Shown piece by piece: positions 45,490 to 53,502 of a stretch of DNA of 64,000 bases. Where the stretch lies: NCBI RefSeq assembly GCF_017355935.1, contig NZ_JAFIQT010000001.1:1-64000 (forward strand), given 5' to 3'. Under the pieces are notes generated by a model. That model saw nothing but the letters and a program-made list of their open reading frames with translations, had not been told where the DNA came from and did not search any database. Every line of letters begins with the position of its first letter. The first letter of the stretch is position 1. Origin of the DNA: Telluribacter humicola (GTDB taxonomy: Bacteria > Bacteroidota > Bacteroidia > Cytophagales > Spirosomataceae). The position numbers and the translations under genes were made by a program.

Positions 45490-46971
45490 CTACAACTGTC
45501 CGATCCAGTGGATAAGCCAGTTGGGACGGAAGAAGAGTAGCACGACCAGCGCCATCAGCAGGCCTGCCAGTACGCGGTTGGCGACGAGAGGCGCTGTAAA
45601 ATCCTGCTGCTCGGGTGCCGTCTCGGGGACCATCACGGGAGACGTACGGAAAAACAGTAAGAATGGTATGCGCAGGTAGTAGGCCAGCGATATAGCGGCA
45701 TTCAGGATACCTCCGATCAGGAGCCAGAGCATCCAGGGCTGTCCCATCTGCTGGTAGCTATCCCAGAGCGCCGAGAATACCAGCCACTTGGCGGTAAAGC
45801 CTACCGTAGGCGGTAGACCCGCCAGGGCTATCATTACTACCGTAATCGCTATACTTACTCCTACCTGCTTGCGTCCCAGCCCGGTGTAGAGGCTTAGATC
45901 TGTATTGGTTCGCGGATGAAGCAAATCAATAAGGAAGAAGGCAGCCATATTGATGAGTACGTAGGAGGCCGTATAAAAGGTAGCTGCTTCAAAGCCGGGT
46001 TCCGTATAAGCCACTATACCTACGATCAGGTACCCGGCCTGTGCGATGGATGAGTACGCCAGCAGGCGACGCGCGTTCTGCTGCCAGAGCGCTGCGACGT
46101 TACCGGCCGTAATGCTGATCAGAGCTACACCACCCAGCGTGGGAAGCAACTGGGGAGGAAGGGCACCAGTAAGCCGCATCAGTACCAGGAGTGCCGCCGC
46201 CTTGGGGGCTACTGACAGAAAGGATACCAGCGGCGTGGGCGCAGCCTCATACACATCGGGTGTCCATACATGGAAAGGTACCAGTGACAGCTTAAAGAGC
46301 AGCCCGCCCAGTGTCAGCAGTAGGGCTACCTGCATCACAAAAGTGGGATTATTGGCCAGGCCCGCCTGCATGGCCTCGTTGGTGATATCCAGGGTGCCCG
46401 TGAGGCCATAGATCAGGGATATACCATAGAGCATAATGGCCGAACTTACCGACCCATAGAGCAGGTACTTGATGCCGCCTTCGGTTGCTTTTCGATAGGG
46501 AGAGAGGGCCACCAGCAGGTACGAACATATCGACAGCAGCTCCAGAGCGAGGTATATTGTCAGCAGGTGCGTGGCCATACACAGCAGCGTCATACCTAGC
46601 ACCGCTGCTACCAGGAGCGCATTCAGCTCGGAGGGGAAGGTATAACGCAGGTACCTTATATGCAGCAGTGTGCCTAGCCAGGCTACCACCACCAGACCTT
46701 TGAAGAATACAGCCTTGTTGTCCAAGTACAGTAACGGTTCAAATCGGAAGCCGGGTGCACCTCCCCACTGCGTTATTACCAGTCCCAGCGTCACGATGGC
46801 TCCCAGTATGGTACCTGTCTGCAGCCAGCGGGCAGCTTTTTCTTTTCCCAGCCGGGGCGTTAGTAGTAACTCGGCCGTGAGGAGAAGCAGAAAAAAAACG
46901 GTCAGAAAGAGTTCAGGGCCTATACCGGCCAGACTCTGACGAATATGGAGGAGTTGTTCGTTGAGATACAA
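45490..46971 (-). CDS. nuoN: NADH-quinone oxidoreductase subunit N
   Basis: About 493 aa with 13-14 transmembrane helices. NuoN/antiporter-like features: EELLSICSYLLVAL-type block (LALELLSICSYLLVAL, with the key Glu), YLLYGSVSSAIMLYGISLIYG, KLSLVPFHVWTPDVYEAAPT with its proton-channel Lys, and AQAGYLIVG. It is a proton-pumping subunit of complex I. The frame extends to a GTG at 47004, but a TACTTTTG -7 box overlaps that start, so the TTG at 46971 (MYLNEQLLHIRQ) is more likely. It stands alone, about 15 kb from nuoIJK. Confidence 0.93.
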   Translation of the reverse strand: MYLNEQLLHIRQSLAGIGPELFLTVFFLLLLTAELLLTPRLGKEKAARWLQTGTILGAIVTLGLVITQWGGAPGFRFEPLLYLDNKAVFFKGLVVVAWLGTLLHIRYLRYTFPSELNALLVAAVLGMTLLCMATHLLTIYLALELLSICSYLLVALSPYRKATEGGIKYLLYGSVSSAIMLYGISLIYGLTGTLDITNEAMQAGLANNPTFVMQVALLLTLGGLLFKLSLVPFHVWTPDVYEAAPTPLVSFLSVAPKAAALLVLMRLTGALPPQLLPTLGGVALISITAGNVAALWQQNARRLLAYSSIAQAGYLIVGIVAYTEPGFEAATFYTASYVLINMAAFFLIDLLHPRTNTDLSLYTGLGRKQVGVSIAITVVMIALAGLPPTVGFTAKWLVFSALWDSYQQMGQPWMLWLLIGGILNAAISLAYYLRIPFLLFFRTSPVMVPETAPEQQDFTAPLVANRVLAGLLMALVVLLFFRPNWLIHWIGQL

Positions 46972-46993
46972 AATCGTTGGAACAATTTTTTGA

Positions 46994-47026
46994 CAAAAGT
47001 ACACACAAGATGGTAGGCCTCACCAA
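46994..47026 (-). promoter_or_regulatory. nuoN promoter
   Basis: Minus strand TTG (47026-47024), 22-bp spacer, TACTTTTG (47001-46994). It would start transcription near 46988 and shows that nuoN is expressed independently of other nuo genes. Confidence 0.55.
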
Positions 47027-47124
47027 AAAATGTGAGATTAAAGCCTGCACCGCATTAAATCATAGATTTATTACTTATTTAAGGTCAAAGTAGTACCTAA
47101 CACAAATCTCTAACTTATATGACC

Positions 47125-47805
47125 ATGAAAAAAATAATAAGTAGTCTGGTACTGGCAGCATTTCTGATACCAGCCCATGCTCAGTACATGACCGACGTCA
47201 ACGGGCGTGTTGTTTCGGAATACAAATATACGGATACAGAGGGATCTCCCTATTTGCTCGACGACAAGTGGATTACGGGGACTCTCCGGACTACCAGCGA
47301 TAAGGTGGTAGATGGCGTTAAAATGAAGTACGATATATTTCAGGATGAACTTGAGTATGAAAAAGAAGGTAAGCTGTATCGTCTGGGCGCTAATGAAGTA
47401 GTAGAGTTCGCTATGCCGACCGGTGATGCCCTGTATATATTTCGACGTGGTTTTCCGGCCATTGATGATCAGACCGAATCCAGCTTTTACCGGGTACTAC
47501 ATGATGGTAATACCAAGCTGCTGAAGCGCTTCGAAAGCAAAAAGCGGGAGGAGAAACAGTATAATTCGGCTACGGCCGTCAGCCGTTTTGTTCCTAATGA
47601 GCAACTATATGTTTATAAGCAGGGGAAGATGCACCCTATCAAAAAAGGGGACAAGAAGGCGCTCCTAAGCCTGCTTAGCGATAAGAAAAATCTTATGGAG
47701 CATAACATAAAAGAACAGCAACTTAACCTTAAGTCAGAGGTGGACATGGTCAAGTTGCTGGAAGAATATGATGCCTATAAAGCTGGTGACGCAGATCCCC
47801 GCTAA
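47125..47805 (+). CDS. secreted protein of unknown function
   Basis: 226 aa from the ATG at 47125 (another ATG lies two codons earlier). Signal peptide KKIISSLVLAAFLIPAHAQ. The mature part is rich in charged residues and has a YDIFQDELEYEKEGKLYRLG segment, a Lys-rich region (KKREEK, KKGDKK) and a C-terminal helix ending EYDAYKAGDADPR. I do not recognise the family. Similar short periplasmic proteins are common in Bacteroidota. Probably exported; function cannot be inferred. Confidence 0.75.
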   Translation: MKKIISSLVLAAFLIPAHAQYMTDVNGRVVSEYKYTDTEGSPYLLDDKWITGTLRTTSDKVVDGVKMKYDIFQDELEYEKEGKLYRLGANEVVEFAMPTGDALYIFRRGFPAIDDQTESSFYRVLHDGNTKLLKRFESKKREEKQYNSATAVSRFVPNEQLYVYKQGKMHPIKKGDKKALLSLLSDKKNLMEHNIKEQQLNLKSEVDMVKLLEEYDAYKAGDADPR

Positions 47806-47830
47806 GACATTAAGATATAGAAGTAGGCCT

Positions 47831-48538
47831 CTATTCGGGTTGGTCTGTAAACATGTATCCAACTCCCTTTAGGGTCTTGATGTAGCCTTCGCCGAGTTTT
47901 TCACGAAGCTTGCGAATGTGTACATCTACGGTACGTTCGAGTACATAAATGTCAGCTCCCCATATTTTTTGGAGTAGCTCTTCGCGGCTAAACACCTTGT
48001 TGGGGCTCTGGGCAAGGAAGAACAGCAGTTCAAATTCTTTCTTGGGGAGTATAATCGACTTTTCTCCCTGACTTACCGTATAATTCTGACGATTTATAGA
48101 AAGGTCGGCAATGGTGACTTCATCACCAGGGTCGGCCTTTTGTGCTTCCCGCCGGAACAGCGCGTTGATGCGGCTCATCAGAGCGCGGGGTTTGATGGGC
48201 TTGGTAATATAATCGTCAGCGCCTATTTCGAAGGCCGCTACTTCGGAGTACTCTTCGGAGCGTGCCGTCAGGAACAGGATGTACACGTGGCGGAGCTCCG
48301 CGGTCTGCCGGAGGATACGGGCTGTTTCGATCCCATCCAACTGAGGCATCATGATGTCCAGCAGGATCAGGTCCGGGACAAAATCTTTGGCTATTTCAAT
48401 GGCCTTTTTACCGTTGGAAGCGGTTTCTACAAAGTACCCCTCCTTCTGAAGATTATACTCCAGTAGCTCTACTATATCCGGATCGTCGTCAACCACTAGT
48501 ACTTTTGTTGCTACCTGAGTTGCTGCTTTGGCGCTCAT
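47831..48538 (-). CDS. PhoB/OmpR-type response regulator
   Basis: 235 aa. Receiver domain with acidic pocket VVDDDPD and the phosphoacceptor Asp61 in LILLDIMMP, Lys in ITKPIKP; then a winged-helix DNA-binding domain with FELLFFLAQSPNKVFSREELLQKIWG and TVDVHIRKLREKLGEGYIKTLKGVGYMF. This is the PhoB subfamily. No histidine kinase gene is next to it, so its partner lies elsewhere. An alanine-rich short start precedes the receiver. Confidence 0.95.
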   Translation of the reverse strand: MSAKAATQVATKVLVVDDDPDIVELLEYNLQKEGYFVETASNGKKAIEIAKDFVPDLILLDIMMPQLDGIETARILRQTAELRHVYILFLTARSEEYSEVAAFEIGADDYITKPIKPRALMSRINALFRREAQKADPGDEVTIADLSINRQNYTVSQGEKSIILPKKEFELLFFLAQSPNKVFSREELLQKIWGADIYVLERTVDVHIRKLREKLGEGYIKTLKGVGYMFTDQPE

Positions 48539-48634
48539 GCGGTGAGGTGATTGAGGTTATTAATTCAGGTTCGAAATTAGCGTATGTGTTAAGGATATCG
48601 GTCGCAGAGGCTGAGTCTTAACACAAATTTAACA

Positions 48635-49477
48635 TCAGCGACGCATTAATTTAAACACCTGCCTTTGCTCATTGGTCACCAGCAGGTCCGTGTTATTCAG
48701 GAACATAATACCTTCGGTCTGCTTCTTTACCAATCGGAGGCAGCCCAGAGGGTGGTTGAAATTGATCCTACCTGACTCTACTCCAAACAATAGTATTTTA
48801 CCATAGGTTAGTAATGCGTAGGTTTTACCATCGGGGCTAATGTCCGCTCCGGTTACCTGGCCTTGTATAGCTATACTATCAACGGGAGTTACCACATAAT
48901 CACCCGCCTGTGTAGGTACTTCATAAAGCTTGACTGAATGATCCGTTTTAGTCCGGTTTTTCGAGAAGAGGTACAGCTTTTGGTTGTAGTAAAACATCGC
49001 CTCACTATCATATTGCTGTGATTCAGGAGCCAATGACGGTTGGCTATCCTGCTCTGCGTAGCGAAAGGTGATGGTTTCAGCCCGGGAGGTTTCGGGTGAA
49101 ACAGCGAAGATATTGAATGAGCGGCGCGTGTTGCTGTTGTTGCCCGTATCAGCAATATACAGGATGCCTTCCGGGCTTTGGGCCAGATCTTCCCAGTCCT
49201 GGTTAGGTATGTCCGAAACCTGAAAGGTAGATACCAGGGCTCCTCTATGATCTACTTCGTACAGTACCGATCCTCCTCCACTATCATTATGAGTCCAGAA
49301 GGTATTGTCGCCTCGGCCCATAGCCAAACCTGAGCTCTCATCAATAATCGCCGGAAGTTTACCTATTTTGCTAATCTTGTAGTCGGAACGTACCTTTTCA
49401 AGATTATGCTGCTGACGTTCGGTCTGACAGCCGCACAGCATTGTTTTAAATAAAAACCACAGATAAAAAAGCTTCAT
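48635..49477 (-). CDS. beta-propeller-like lipoprotein
   Basis: 280 aa. Very short signal with lipobox MLCGC (Cys17). The rest has repeated strands with Trp/Asp/Gly patterns: ESSGLAMGRGDNTFWTHNDSGG, IPNQDWEDLAQSPEGILYIADTGNN, ADISPDGKTYALLTYGK. These resemble SdiA-regulated/SMP-30-type six-bladed propellers. Likely in the outer membrane or periplasm. Function unknown. Its start codon is only 2 bp from the divergent start at 49480. Confidence 0.75.
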   Translation of the reverse strand: MKLFYLWFLFKTMLCGCQTERQQHNLEKVRSDYKISKIGKLPAIIDESSGLAMGRGDNTFWTHNDSGGGSVLYEVDHRGALVSTFQVSDIPNQDWEDLAQSPEGILYIADTGNNSNTRRSFNIFAVSPETSRAETITFRYAEQDSQPSLAPESQQYDSEAMFYYNQKLYLFSKNRTKTDHSVKLYEVPTQAGDYVVTPVDSIAIQGQVTGADISPDGKTYALLTYGKILLFGVESGRINFNHPLGCLRLVKKQTEGIMFLNNTDLLVTNEQRQVFKLMRR

Positions 49478-49479
49478 AT

Positions 49480-50739
49480 ATGAACACCTCTACGGGGCCT
49501 GGCCAAATCAAAGATACAAGATTCCCTTTGTACTTTAAAGTAGCCTGTATTATGGTATCACTGCTGGCAGGCGTATACATACTGTACATTCTTCGTGAAA
49601 TTATTATTCCCCTTGCCTTTTCGGTACTGTTCTCTATACTGCTGCATCCGTTGTGCCTGCGGCTTGAACGCTGGCGTGTGCCACGCATACTGGCTATCCT
49701 GATCAGTATCCTTATATTTATCGTGGTCCTGGTGGGCCTGATTTATGTAGCCTCTATTCAGATCGCAGGCTTCGCCGATGAGATACCTCGCATAACAGCC
49801 AAAGCAGAAGACCTATTGGACCAGATGTTGTCGATGGGCGAGCGATACTTTGATTTAAGTCGTAGCCAGCAGGTAACCGAAGGAAAAAGGTACCTCTTGA
49901 ATGCATTGGGTGAAAGCCGGACCATGCTACTGAGCACCGTAGTTGCTACTACCGGTACTCTTACAACCGCTATTCTGGTACCTATTTATGTATTCTTTTT
50001 CCTGCTGTACCGCGATTTTTTCAGACGCTTTCTGCACAAGGCTTTCAAGCAGGTACCCCATTACAAGCTGGATCGTATTCTGCAGAAAATATATGAAGTC
50101 ATTAAGAGCTACCTGGCGGGACTGGTGCTGGTCATAGGTATCGTGGGGGTGTTAAATACCATCGGCTTACTTCTGCTGGGGATTGACAATGCCATTTTCT
50201 TTGGCTTTCTGGCTGCTTTTCTGATCCTTATTCCCTACGTCGGTATCCTCATCGGCTCTATTCTACCGGCCCTGATGAGTATTGTCACGGAAGATTCTCC
50301 CATTTATGCTCTAGGGGTAATTGGGGTGATGGCTTTCGTGCAGTTTCTGGAAGGTAATTTTATCACGCCTAATATTGTAGGTTCCAAGATAAGTATCAAC
50401 CCGCTGGCGGCTATTGTGGCTCTGTTTCTGGGGGGGCAGCTATGGGGCCTGTCGGGATTAATACTGGCGTTACCGCTGACAGCCATCATAAAGGTAATAC
50501 TGGACTCCAGCCCCAGCCTTGAGCCATATGGCTACCTGTTGGGTGAGCCGGAGCGTGAGGTGGCGGAAGAAAATGCCCGCGAGGAGCAGCGCGCACAGAT
50601 AGTGGAACCCCAAAAGCGCCGACGACCACCCCGTCACCGCAATCGTAAGAAGCCTACCCCTAATAACAGACCTGAAGGTACTCCGCCGCCACCGCCCGGA
50701 CCTACTGGCCCTAGAAATTCAGAGGATCAAGATTCTTAA
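49480..50739 (+). CDS. AI-2E family transporter (PerM/YdiK-like)
   Basis: 419 aa with about eight transmembrane segments. Typical PerM features: PLAFSVLFSILLHPLCLRLERWRVPRILAILIS near the start, a periplasmic helical region, GIDNAIFFGFLAAFLILIPYVGILIGSILPAL, and ITPNIVGSKISINPLAAIVALFLGGQLWGL. Family members export small molecules such as AI-2 or sodium/protons; the substrate is unknown. The C-terminus is a long charged, then Pro-rich tail (RRPPRHRNRKKPTPNN) that is unusual. It overlaps the convergent Lon-N-like gene by 29 bp. Confidence 0.9.
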   Translation: MNTSTGPGQIKDTRFPLYFKVACIMVSLLAGVYILYILREIIIPLAFSVLFSILLHPLCLRLERWRVPRILAILISILIFIVVLVGLIYVASIQIAGFADEIPRITAKAEDLLDQMLSMGERYFDLSRSQQVTEGKRYLLNALGESRTMLLSTVVATTGTLTTAILVPIYVFFFLLYRDFFRRFLHKAFKQVPHYKLDRILQKIYEVIKSYLAGLVLVIGIVGVLNTIGLLLLGIDNAIFFGFLAAFLILIPYVGILIGSILPALMSIVTEDSPIYALGVIGVMAFVQFLEGNFITPNIVGSKISINPLAAIVALFLGGQLWGLSGLILALPLTAIIKVILDSSPSLEPYGYLLGEPEREVAEENAREEQRAQIVEPQKRRRPPRHRNRKKPTPNNRPEGTPPPPPGPTGPRNSEDQDS

Positions 50740-51340
50740 AATGGCCGTTGAGACGGATGCGGGCCTTGGTCTGCTCCATGTCAGCCACTACAGGTAATAC
50801 TTTGCGCAGGTGTTGGATCAGGAATAGTTGCCTTTCGCTTTCCTGAGGTATTGTAAGCAATTCGTACTCATCGTCCAGCGACATACCTACCTTATGAGCA
50901 ACCTGGAATGAGAAAGGCGCAACCTCTACCTGATACTCCACAGTAATGGAAAGCAAGTTGTAGAGCTGGTCGAGTAGCTTTGTGAGCTCGGGCAGAGGGC
51001 TATCCAGGTCGGTAGACTCGGAGGTGTAGATAACTTCTCCACCGGCGTATAGCTTATCTTCCATGGGATTATTGAAGGTATCGATCTGGAACACCCGCAG
51101 GCCTCTCGTTGAAATGTCCATCCGGCCGTCGTCGTAGCGCTTGTGCAGGGCCACTACTTCTACCTCGGTACCATAGCCGGGCAACCGGTCGTTCAGAAAG
51201 GCCGGGATTCCAAACGTCTTATTTTCCTCCAGGCACTCATCGATGAGCTGTCGGTAGCGAAGCTCAAAAATATGCAGATTAAGTTTCTCGCCCGGATAAA
51301 CAACCAGATTCAGAGGAAACAGGGGGAGCATTGGTGTCAT
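50711..51340 (-). CDS. Lon N-terminal (LAN/PUA-like) domain protein
   Basis: 209 aa, close to the length of stand-alone Lon substrate-binding proteins. Start MLPLFPLNLVVYPGEKLNLHIFELRYRQLIDECLEE matches the Lon N-domain consensus (PLFPL..V..P...L.LHIFE.RY). No ATPase or protease domain follows. Such proteins may present substrates to a protease or act as regulators. It lies 13 bp upstream of gldH on the same strand, so the two may be co-transcribed. Confidence 0.88.
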   Translation of the reverse strand: MTPMLPLFPLNLVVYPGEKLNLHIFELRYRQLIDECLEENKTFGIPAFLNDRLPGYGTEVEVVALHKRYDDGRMDISTRGLRVFQIDTFNNPMEDKLYAGGEVIYTSESTDLDSPLPELTKLLDQLYNLLSITVEYQVEVAPFSFQVAHKVGMSLDDEYELLTIPQESERQLFLIQHLRKVLPVVADMEQTKARIRLNGHFKNLDPLNF

Positions 51341-51353
51341 GCCTTAGAGTTAT

Positions 51354-51842
51354 TTATGGGTTGGCAGGAGTAGCCTTTTCGACACTAACACCAACACCCA
51401 GTACAAATGGCAGCGGATTTTGCCGCATGGACTGTTCAATGGTGAGCGTATAGGTACCTGACTTAGGGAAATGGTAGTTCTGGAGAAAAGGTATCTTGTG
51501 GTCGAACAGGTCTCCCAGGCCGCTTCCGTACGGTTTACCCGTAGTTTCGTTGGAAAGATACAGCTCTTCCAGGCGGGCAGCTACTATCTGACCATCCGGC
51601 CCGGTTATTTTGCGTGTCAGGTAGAGGTTATAGTAGGGGTACTGCAGGCTGTTACGTACCAGGTAGTACAGGTTATATGCCTGAGTAGTATCCGTAATTT
51701 CGATCTTAAAAGTAGGAGTGTTCTTGACGTACCAAAGGCCATCTTCAATATCTTCGTAGGCTTTATATACGGTGTTAGGGTCATTACAGCCGGATAGCCA
51801 TATGCTTAGCCCCACTACTCCCAGAATCTTCAAAAGTCTCAT
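51354..51842 (-). CDS. gldH: gliding motility lipoprotein GldH
   Basis: 162 aa. Lipobox LSGC with Cys19. The mature protein has the GldH pattern: an early W (GLWYVKNTPTFKIEITDTTQAYNLYYLVRNSLQYPYYNLYL), then GSGLGDLFDHKIPFLQNYHFPKSGTYTLTIEQSMR. GldH is an outer-membrane lipoprotein needed for gliding in Flavobacterium. Downstream, the Lon-N-domain gene starts 13 bp away; this pairing is common in the phylum as far as I recall. No signal of frameshift. Confidence 0.88.
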   Translation of the reverse strand: MRLLKILGVVGLSIWLSGCNDPNTVYKAYEDIEDGLWYVKNTPTFKIEITDTTQAYNLYYLVRNSLQYPYYNLYLTRKITGPDGQIVAARLEELYLSNETTGKPYGSGLGDLFDHKIPFLQNYHFPKSGTYTLTIEQSMRQNPLPFVLGVGVSVEKATPANP

Positions 51843-51900
51843 TCGGAATCAGATAAAGTACAGGACAAATCTAATTCCGAATGGGCACCTTTCAAAACGG

Positions 51901-52398
51901 TCAGGCTGTTTGCTGCCTAAAGTAGCGTTTCAGCCAGGTCCGGTCAGCCGCTACTTTCCACCGGGTCATCCACTGCGCTTTGGTACTGACCAGATTATCA
52001 AATACCGTGGTAGAAGGAGTGATTTCTTCGTCAGCAATGGCCTGCTTCACTTCACTCATAGATAAGGTCTTAACCTTCTTATGCGCATCAAGGTAAGCTA
52101 CCGACCGATCAAAGAAATCCACATTCAGTTGCTGGCCGATTTCCTGTAGCCAGTGTACAGTCCTATCGATGGAGCAGCCGCTGGGGTGTTCGTGCGATTC
52201 ATCAACGGCAATGACGACAAATCGGTTATAGAATACTTTTCCCGATGATAGCAGGGGTTTGTTGTGCGCAGCCCATCCATCAAGTGCAGCCTTCAGGGTT
52301 TCGGTGATGGTTCCTGTCTCCTGCTCGGTCAGTTCCCGTGAAGCCTGATAAATCCAGATACGGGCGTTAAAATCTATCTCATCAAACGGAATGTACAT
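51901..52398 (-). CDS. conserved hypothetical protein (Bacteroidota family)
   Basis: 165 aa, soluble. Starts MYIPFDEIDFNARIWIYQASRELTEQE, has GWAAHNKPLLSSGKVFYNRFVVIAVDES and then a conserved-looking HPSGCSIDRTVHWLQEIG with a Cys. I recall this family as widespread in Bacteroidota, sometimes mislabelled as an ABC-transporter ATPase, though it lacks any Walker motif. Function unknown. It sits upstream of gldH on the same strand after a 58-bp gap. Confidence 0.75.
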   Translation of the reverse strand: MYIPFDEIDFNARIWIYQASRELTEQETGTITETLKAALDGWAAHNKPLLSSGKVFYNRFVVIAVDESHEHPSGCSIDRTVHWLQEIGQQLNVDFFDRSVAYLDAHKKVKTLSMSEVKQAIADEEITPSTTVFDNLVSTKAQWMTRWKVAADRTWLKRYFRQQTA

Positions 52399-52555
52399 AA
52401 CATATAGAGTTTTGATTACTACTAATTTACAAAAAAAGGCTAACCAGGGGCTGTCGGCTCATTAGTATTTCAACAAGTTGCCCCCGCTCTGGGTTCGCTT
52501 GCAGTAAAAGGTATCTCTTACTATCCTTTTTAGGATGTAAAAGAACAAAAAAACT

Positions 52556-53410
52556 ATGTTTAGTCGTCGCGATGCTATCCGAAAAGCTACTCTTGGATTG
52601 GGAGCTATCGTTATGCTGGATACTGAGTCTCTTCTAAAGCCCCAGTATCACCTGGGCGCCTGCGACTGGTCATTGGGTAAAGCCATGAGTCCGGAGGCGT
52701 TTGACCTGGCCCGGCAGATTGGCTTGCAGGGGCTGCAGGTGAGCTATAATACGGGCAAGGATGAAGTAGGCCTATCTAACCCGGCTATGCTACAAGCCAT
52801 TCGTGAAGCCGCCAAACGTACTGGAGTGCAGGTATCCAGTCTGGCGATTGGGCAGCTAAACCAGGTACCCTACAAGTCAGAAGGCCGAACGGAGGAGTGG
52901 GTATGGAATAGCGTGGAGGCGGCCCGGGCGTTGGGGGCGCCGGTAGTGTTACTGGCTTTTTTCTCACAGGGGGATCTGCGGAAGGATGATGCGGGTAAGA
53001 AAGTAGTCGTTAGTCGGCTTAAAAAAGTAGCCCCGCAGGCTGAGAAGCAGGGCGTGACGCTTGGAATAGAGTCGTACCTGAGCGCGCAGGAGCACCTGGA
53101 CATTATCCAAGCCGTAGGCTCGCCCGCCGTAAAGGTGTACTACGACTTCCGTAATGCCACCGATGCGGGCTACGACATCTACCAGGAGATCCCCATGCTG
53201 GGCCGGGAGCAGATCTGCGAGATCCACATGAAAGAAAATGGCTTCCGCCTGGGTGAAGGCACCCTAGACTGGCCCCGAATAGCCAGGGCGGTGAAGGATA
53301 TAGGCTATAAAGGCTGGATGCAGCTCGAATGGGCCAGTCCCAAAGGAATTGATATTGTAGAATGCTACCGCCATAACCGCCAGTACCTTGAGAAGCTGTT
53401 CAGGTTTTAG
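52556..53410 (+). CDS. sugar phosphate isomerase/epimerase-like TIM-barrel protein
   Basis: 284 aa. N-terminal SRRDAIRKATLGLGAIVML resembles a twin-arginine export signal. The rest is the AP-endonuclease-2/xylose-isomerase TIM barrel: GLQGLQVSYN, GVTLGIESYLSAQEHLDII, VKVYYDFRNATDAGY, CEIHMKENG and a final WMQLEWASPKGIDIVECYRHNRQYLEK. Conserved Glu, Asp, His and Glu positions fit a metal site. Followed 92 bp later by a large heme-type dehydrogenase gene; similar pairs occur in carbohydrate-degrading loci. Substrate not known. Confidence 0.82.
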   Translation: MFSRRDAIRKATLGLGAIVMLDTESLLKPQYHLGACDWSLGKAMSPEAFDLARQIGLQGLQVSYNTGKDEVGLSNPAMLQAIREAAKRTGVQVSSLAIGQLNQVPYKSEGRTEEWVWNSVEAARALGAPVVLLAFFSQGDLRKDDAGKKVVVSRLKKVAPQAEKQGVTLGIESYLSAQEHLDIIQAVGSPAVKVYYDFRNATDAGYDIYQEIPMLGREQICEIHMKENGFRLGEGTLDWPRIARAVKDIGYKGWMQLEWASPKGIDIVECYRHNRQYLEKLFRF

Positions 53411-53502
53411 GTAGCTGTATGCTTTAAGCTTTAGGCAGTAAGCTTCATTTATTAAACCAACTAGCTTTAAATTCATCAGTGAGTAATAACGGTACTTGTC
53501 CC

